This document shows positions 58,343 through 64,000 of a stretch of 64,000 nucleotides of DNA, one piece after another (positions within the stretch are counted from its first letter, which is position 1; each line of letters starts with the position of its first letter). A model generated the notes under the pieces. It had not been told where the DNA came from, did no database searches, and saw nothing but the letters and a program-made list of their open reading frames with translations. The DNA is from Odiellus spinosus. Its lineage: Eukaryota > Arthropoda > Arachnida > Opiliones > Phalangiidae. Both the position numbers and the translations under genes were made by a program. The DNA lies in NCBI GenBank assembly GCA_963920705.1, contig OY987226.1, forward strand, positions 2,172,501 through 2,236,500, given 5' to 3'.

Positions 58343-59427
58343 TCGTCCATTGTTAATACTCTTTGAAAGACTTCAATGTCAGAAACACTTAACAATATGA
58401 ATGTTATTTTAAACTCTGTCATATAATTGTGGCATTGCAACCGTTATATATTTCGAAACTTAAACCTAAGTTAATGAATGGGTTCAAGGTTGCGTAGGAT
58501 TGTTTACTTCGTATTATTCCGCAGTTTTAGACCTCAAAGTTTCACTCTCCCCATCGTATCCATTGTTTAGTTAAATTGGGCATTGCGCAATATTTAAAAA
58601 ATGTCCATTCAGTTGTCAACATTGACACTTTATTCTAGATTGAAATATTAATGAAATTAATTGAATTTGTGTTAAAAATTTGAAGCCTCGGTAACGTACA
58701 TTGAATAGGGAATATATTTTGTTTGGGAGTTACATTTTGCGTGCGTGAATCGTTTCTTAAACGACCTTACGGACAAAAGTAAGAACTTATTTATGTAAGA
58801 ACGAGGAAATAAGCCACTGGTACTATCCTCATATACGTTGTAGCCAAAATTCGTCCGCTATTTGGTTTCCCAGATCTTTAAAAAACACTAAGATCCATTC
58901 TTGAGGATGATTCCCTGTGAAATAAGGTTATTTTTTAAACTAGTCCTCGAAGACCAATGCAGCCATTGCAGTCTAGAATATTAAACTGGTCCTACGGACC
59001 AGTGACCTATCCCTAAATATTTTTTACACTATCAACTTGTTATTACATCATTAGATAATTTACTTGACTCAGTTTAAATATAAACTTTAAGGAAATTGAT
59101 GCTATTTAATAATTGGGGAAACTTACAATATCAACTTGTCATTACGTCACTAGATAATTGGGAAACTTGCCCCTAAATTACTTGTTCCGTGTTAACCAAC
59201 ACGTTCGGGACACGCCACCTCTATAGAAAATACATAAACTAGTAACTTACTATCTACGATATACAGCGCAGCGCGAAACTGGGAAAAACTCTACTTAATA
59301 ATTGAACAAACTTGCTTTTAAAACATTTGACATAACGCCAATTGATAATTGGGGAAATTTGTTTTGTTATAATTAGGGAAACTTGTCTAATTAGTTGAGT
59401 TTCTGCGAAACAAAGTTAAACCATTCC
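58343..59427. other. Gene-free stretch, presumed USP intron
   Basis: A small perfect palindrome, ACTGGTCCTACGGACCAGT, lies at 58,985-59,003. Nothing else was recognised, including the expected last USP exon. Confidence 0.5.
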
Positions 59428-59765
59428 CAGAAGCCGATGAAACCCTCCTTTGAAGTCTACTACTCAAATGTTCCATATAGCGCTCCTCTCTGTATGGGTA
59501 AAATTCCCAATTTTACGAGATCGGAGGGGTCCTACTTCATACCCCCCTGTCTACGGAAAACTGGAAATTCTCTCTCTCCACAAACGACGACGTTTTTTTG
59601 ACGAACTCCAAGGCTGCTAGAGATATTCGCTCGACGAACTCCCGTTCCGAAAATATCTACCGTTAGGAGGCGTACGAATCGCGCTTTTTGAAACTAACCC
59701 ATACAGAGAGGGGTAGACAAGACCCGGGAGTAATAGACTTAAAAAGAGGGTTTCATCAGCTTCTG
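59428..59765 (+). mobile_element. 338-bp MITE, family 1, copy e
   Basis: Same orientation as copies a and c. It starts CAGAAGCCGATGAAACCCTC, ends TTCATCAGCTTCTG, and is flanked by the perfect 7-bp duplication CCATTCC. Confidence 0.95.
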
Positions 59766-59981
59766 CCATTCCTTATATCAATAAGTTGTTTATTTAGAGA
59801 TGAAGGAAACCCATGTATTCTTCCTCATACTGACAACTGAAATAGTAACAGGTCGCCTATAGATAAGTGGGGAGACACGCCCATTAGTTACGCGCACTTG
59901 CCACAACTTGATTAGATAATAAGGGAACAGTCATGAAGAATAAACTCACTCTTAAGTAGATAAGCAACCTGACTCGATTCT

Positions 59982-60383
59982 GGCTGCATCAAATTGATCC
60001 TCACCCCAAGCTTTCAAATTTAATCACGAGATATTGAAAAAATTCCCCAGGCTGTTTTTACCTACTCGTGACGTCAGTTTTACTTCTCATTTCAATGCGC
60101 TCCCATAGGAAAAACAAAGAAATCTGCATTGCCAATGAGAAAAAAAATCAAGTAAATTAGTTAAAAATTATCTAAATTGAAAAATTCATCAGAAATGGAT
60201 CATTTTTGACCAAATTAGTCATTTATATATTTTTTCATGATTGGGTAAGCTATCTTTTGTCAGTCTATGGTAGCAAATTGAAAAGTAAAACTGACGTCAC
60301 GCGTATGTAAAAACAGCCTCGCTGATTTTTCCATTTCTTGTTAAATTGGCGAGCTTGGCACTAGATAAATTTGACAAGGCCCC
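59982..60383. mobile_element. MITE family 5, copy 2
   Basis: The left end is GCATCAAATTGATCCTCACC, then CCAAGCTTTC. The right end is the inverted form (GGCGAGCTTGGCACTAG, AAATTTGACAAGGCCCC). GACGTCAGTTTTACTT and its inverse AAAACTGACGTCACGC lie inside, so the element is partly palindromic throughout. Confidence 0.78.
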
Positions 60384-60487
60384 AATTGAGTCATTTGCGA
60401 CAAAAGTTAAATACATATTGTCTATAATCTAGATAATAGGAGAATTTGCCCATAGATTGGAATGTTAAGATTATGAATAATTAATAC

Positions 60488-60825
60488 CAGAAGCCGATGA
60501 AACCCTCCTTTGAAGTCTATTACTCCCGGGTCTTGTCTACCCCTCTCTGTATGGGTTAGTTTCAAAAAGCGCGATTCGTACGCCTCCTAACGGTAGATGT
60601 TTTCGGAGCGGGAGTTCGTCGAGCGAATATCTCTAGCAGCCTCGGAGTTCGTCAAAAAAAACGTCGTCGTTTGTGGAGAGAGAGAATTTCCAATTTTCCG
60701 TAGACAGGGGGTACGAAGTAGGACCCCTCCGATCTCGTAAAATTGGGAATTTTACCCATACAGAGAGGAGCGCTAAATGGAACATTGGAGTAGTAGACTT
60801 CAAAGGAGGGTTTCATCGGCTTCTG
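60488..60825 (-). mobile_element. 338-bp MITE, family 1, copy f
   Basis: CCCGGGTCTTG side first. It starts CAGAAGCCGATG and ends CATCGGCTTCTG. The flanks TTAATAC and TTAATAG form a 7-bp duplication with one change. Confidence 0.93.
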
Positions 60826-61025
60826 TTAATAGTAATATCCGCTTTTAATTCATCAAAAATTAAAAGTTTTAAAAAATTTATTTTTTAATAAATACAAGAA
60901 ATACAGAATTAATATATTTAAATAATGATACTGCCAAAAATATGAAAGATAATCACACTAGGAAGAGCCTAAGATAGCTGAAATCATTTTTATCAGTGAA
61001 CCAGCCAAGAGTTACGTCACTCATC

Positions 61026-61268
61026 GAGGGGTCAGATACTTGCCATTATTTTGTATTGGATTTTTGGATTTTGAAGAGATTTTGGGATTTTAAAGGTGTT
61101 ATTGAGAGATTTTGGGAAAATAAAGGTGTTATTGAGAGAGATTTTGGGATTTTAAAGGTGTTATTGAGAGAGATTTTGGGAATTCAATGTTAATTTCGAA
61201 CCGAGAACGTTAAGATATTTCGGATTTCAGCGATAGTGTACGATATTATGCCAAGTGTCCGACCCCTC
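61026..61268. mobile_element. MITE family 3, simple copy
   Basis: It runs from GAGGGGTCAGATACTTGCC to the inverted end CCAAGTGTCCGACCCCTC. Inside, a 35-36-bp unit containing GATTTTGGGATTTTAAAGG and TGTTATTGAGAG is repeated about three times. Confidence 0.78.
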
Positions 61269-61766
61269 AGGACTAATGCTTCGACGTGTAGTGTATAAAT
61301 ATGATCTCACAGCTGTGTTAGGTTTTTTTTTTTTTGGTAAACTAGTTATAAATTATTAATTTTATCAAAAAGGCATGGGAAAGTCTTAAGAAAATCTGTA
61401 ACAAGGGAAAATAATACAAATAAGACAGTATTTAAGTATGGGGCAAAGTTTAATGATAAACATTCGAGTGAGTGTTTCTGTAATCAGTAGATATATTTTG
61501 TCTGTCAATAAGTTTTCACATAAAGCCATTATTTCCAATTTTAGTTCAAACACGAACTATTTTGAGATTTTACAAAAATGTCCTCCGACTATTAAAGGGA
61601 TACTAGTAAAAATTGTATTAAAACTCAGCAAAAGTCTCGCTTTAATTGTTAATTATCAAAGTTGCAATCAAGACTAACTAAGCCTAAATCCATTTCGAAG
61701 ACATTTTAGTAAAAATTCTCGATAAAAATTGAGTTTCGGATGCAAACGAAAAAAAAATGAAGTAAT
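61269..61766. other. Gene-free stretch, presumed USP intron
   Basis: It contains a short T-run at 61,323-61,335. No gene, RNA or matched repeat was recognised. Confidence 0.45.
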
Positions 61767-61950
61767 AGATATTACCATAAGTAATATAATATCCATAAAT
61801 ATGCCAGTAAAGTAAATTATTTACTAACACCTTGTTTAAAGGACATGACGTAAATTATGGTTCGTGTAGAACAAGGTCTTAGTAAATATTTTGTATGGAA
61901 GAGATTATTTTTGGCATGCTTATGGATATTATGTTACTTATGATATTACA
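61767..61950. mobile_element. 184-bp fold-back element
   Basis: The left arm ATATTACCATAAGTAATATA, ATATCCATAAATATGCCA pairs with the right arm TGGCATGCTTATGGATATT, ATGTTACTTATGATATTA. A second inner pair (TTACTAACACCTTGTTT with AACAAGGTCTTAGTAAA) makes it nearly a complete palindrome. Confidence 0.8.
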
Positions 61951-62690
61951 TGTACTATAAAAATGGGAAATATTATAGCTCTTTTCAACCTTGGAAGCAA
62001 CGTAATATTGCCGTTAAATAGAACCTGTTTCTTGGGGAAATGTATCCTTTTTTCATGGTTGCAACCGTAAACCGCGAGATATTTCTAACAAACCTATTTT
62101 TTAAAGATGAACTGTTAGATTGGCATCAGAGCAATTGAGTCCTTTTCAGATTAATCAAATTTCTTGGAGCCTAATTTTGCAAATTTGATAATTAACCGCA
62201 ATTACCACGTGTCTTAAAGCATATTTTAACAATCTAAATAGATTGAAAATAACTTATTTCCAGAGATTAGTATCCCTCTTAGTTTTTAAGAACATCTCAA
62301 GTTTGAAAGTCGATTTTAAACTAGAAATTTTAGTCTATAAAATAATTAGGAATTTTATTAATCAAGGTCATTAATAATTGGTTTGGAAACTTTTATTTGA
62401 TATACGACAGTGTTTATGATAATGTAATTTTGGCGAATTAATACAATATGATAATGCTTGTACGAGATTTGATCAAAAAATACGGTGAATAATTTTATTA
62501 CGAAGAAAATATTTAAATCATATGAAGGAATACGTAACCATAAACAAAAAAGTTGAAGATCTTACATGGCCAAATGTTTGGCCTATGACTATTAACAATA
62601 AGGACACGTATCCTAATAGATAAAAGATGAACAACCTAACCTGGCGTTAATAAGCGACCACTAACGGCCAAACCAGTACATGTTAATTAA
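61951..62690. other. AT-rich gene-free stretch
   Basis: No gene, RNA or repeat was recognised. Confidence 0.5.
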
Positions 62691-62948
62691 GTAACAAAAC
62701 ATGTTTCGTAGCTGCTATGGATAAAGAATAGGCAGACTCATCTGGTTTTGTTAGTTCCCTTACCGAAAAAAGTTAGTCTGATCTGAAGAGGACCTCAAGA
62801 ACACTACAAAAGTCTCGGGGAAGTCTGTAAGACTTCCCCAAGACCTCTTAAGACTGTTTTTGGTAAGGGTTCCTTCTTTTGCCGAAATCTTGTTTTACCG
62901 TTAGAGGACGCTTATGAAGCCCCGGTTTTGTTATTCATCTATATCTAT
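62691..62948. mobile_element. Palindromic element (family 6), unsplit copy
   Basis: The arms meet at AGTCTGTAAGACTT (about 62,838). The left arm has AAGTTAGTCTGATCTGAAG and CTCGGGGAAGTC; the right arm has GACTTCCCCAAGACCTC and CGCTTATGAAGCCCCGG. It corresponds to the outer element at 57,540-58,342 without the inner insertion. Confidence 0.78.
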
Positions 62949-64000
62949 TAAGATTCGTGTACATTGTTACGCAGAAGTTTCTGTGGATCGTGGATAATTG
63001 AGTTAAGTGTGTTTGCGGTTGTATATTACTTTAATGGTTAAATTTAATTTCCTCGAAAAAAAATATTATCTAATAAATTAAGTCCCGTACACCATTCTAT
63101 ATTGTTATTAATTTAAAAAAAACTGATCAAAAGTTTTAAAATTTATTAAAAACACAAGTATTTCACGCGTGATATGAAGAACTTTAGCGTGTACCACATT
63201 TTAAAATTAGTTAGCTGTTCATGTGTTTGGTTTTCACCATGAACTTACAAAGTTTTGTTTACACGTGAATTGAATATGCTTTTTCAACAGTATTTTTTTC
63301 GTTAACTTTTTTTCAATCTTTGTTCCAAATTGTACCAAAGTGAAAATTTATATTAGTCGTGTTTAATTTTGGCAGCCCATCTTTTACCACAAATTGGAAT
63401 TACCAATTAACTAATTCTGGTATAATTAGAATGCTTGATTTTGACTAGAACACTGAAAATATCTAGGAACTTTGTAAGCTGAAAGGTTAAGACTAAGCCT
63501 TCATGTACTCTGTCGTACGAGAACTGCGTCGGTTTATTTAGAAGATCCTATTTGCTTTAGGTAGAGTTATTGATTTGCCAACATCACGTGACCTAGCTTT
63601 CCAATTGGTCTATTGATACCACATAATCATTAGAAGACATAGATCAAGTACTAAATACACTTCATTGTTACGTAATTCACATCTTTTGTTAACACGCTGG
63701 CTTAATTGTACTCTCGATGTTGAAGACCGGATATCCTTCATAATGGCACTAACAGTTGAACTGTTTGGGTCCCATTTCTGTTCTTTGGCATCGAGAGATC
63801 AATTGGAAAACTAGATCCAAGTATCTCCCTATGTCTTCAAAGCTTTTGTTCACTAAACCACTACACTTGAGAAATAACACCTTGATAATGAGGTCGCTGC
63901 TGTATCTGATTTAACTTTTGCGTGATTTTTTCTATCACCACTTTTTTTTTAAACGTTTCTTCGGACCAATGCAAATAAATTTGCGTGGTAACGGCGTCTT
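62949..64000. other. AT-rich gene-free stretch to the window end
   Basis: I see no credible exon, including the expected C-terminal USP12/46 exon, and no RNA gene. Confidence 0.5.

Noticed and set aside
1-64000. tRNA, rRNA and snRNA genes
   Set aside because: I looked for tRNA box A/B patterns and conserved RNA motifs on both strands and found none convincing by eye. A covariance-model search would decide.

Overview
The window is from the nuclear genome of an animal, most likely an invertebrate. It is AT-rich and gene-poor, with GT-AG introns, TATA promoters and many short non-autonomous transposons (MITEs). One conserved gene can be named, a USP12/USP46 deubiquitinase. I cannot assign a phylum from the sequence alone. 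There is no bacterial or viral gene organisation, rRNA gene, CRISPR array or convincing tRNA.

Layout. 1-16.8 kb holds no supportable protein gene. It is a mosaic of MITEs and tandem repeats: a 51-bp repeat, a 23-bp repeat, a 10-bp array that reads as consecutive heat-shock-element pentamers, and a 21-bp repeat directly beside it. 16.8-32.6 kb is a tandem array of five minus-strand genes, 3.4-3.6 kb apart. I rebuilt each as a 5- or 6-exon gene with a TATA box about 80 bp before the ATG. Splice phases agree in every copy. Each encodes a secreted modular protein: signal peptide, N-glycosylated Cys-containing segment, Lys/Pro/Tyr-rich 21-residue repeats, a conserved two-Cys segment, then repeats of an amphipathic DDILSLLLNKKGKG unit. 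I do not recognise the family. The copies are mosaics of one another and carry 3, 2, 3, 2 and 1 copies of the main 63-bp module.

33.1-49.2 kb is a 16-kb block: MITE copy, 15.3 kb of satellite, MITE copy. The satellite units are 19, 20 and 22 bp (consensus CTTACCACTTTTTCCCCTGT) with higher-order periods of 1,720 bp and about 4.65 kb. The whole block is bracketed by the same 6-bp direct repeat (CAATCG), as if it were one insertion. The satellite unit resembles the MITE end, and MITE ends recur inside the array. Three forward frames stay open over most of it only because the unit contains no forward stop; I do not consider it coding.

49.2-64 kb holds six exons of the USP12/USP46 orthologue (53.87-56.62 kb, plus strand), with a minisatellite-filled intron. 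The exon before and the exon after were not found. The sequence beyond is probably a long last intron and contains nested, near-palindromic fold-back elements.

Two things deserve most attention: the MITE-bounded satellite, and the rapidly recombining family of secreted repeat proteins.
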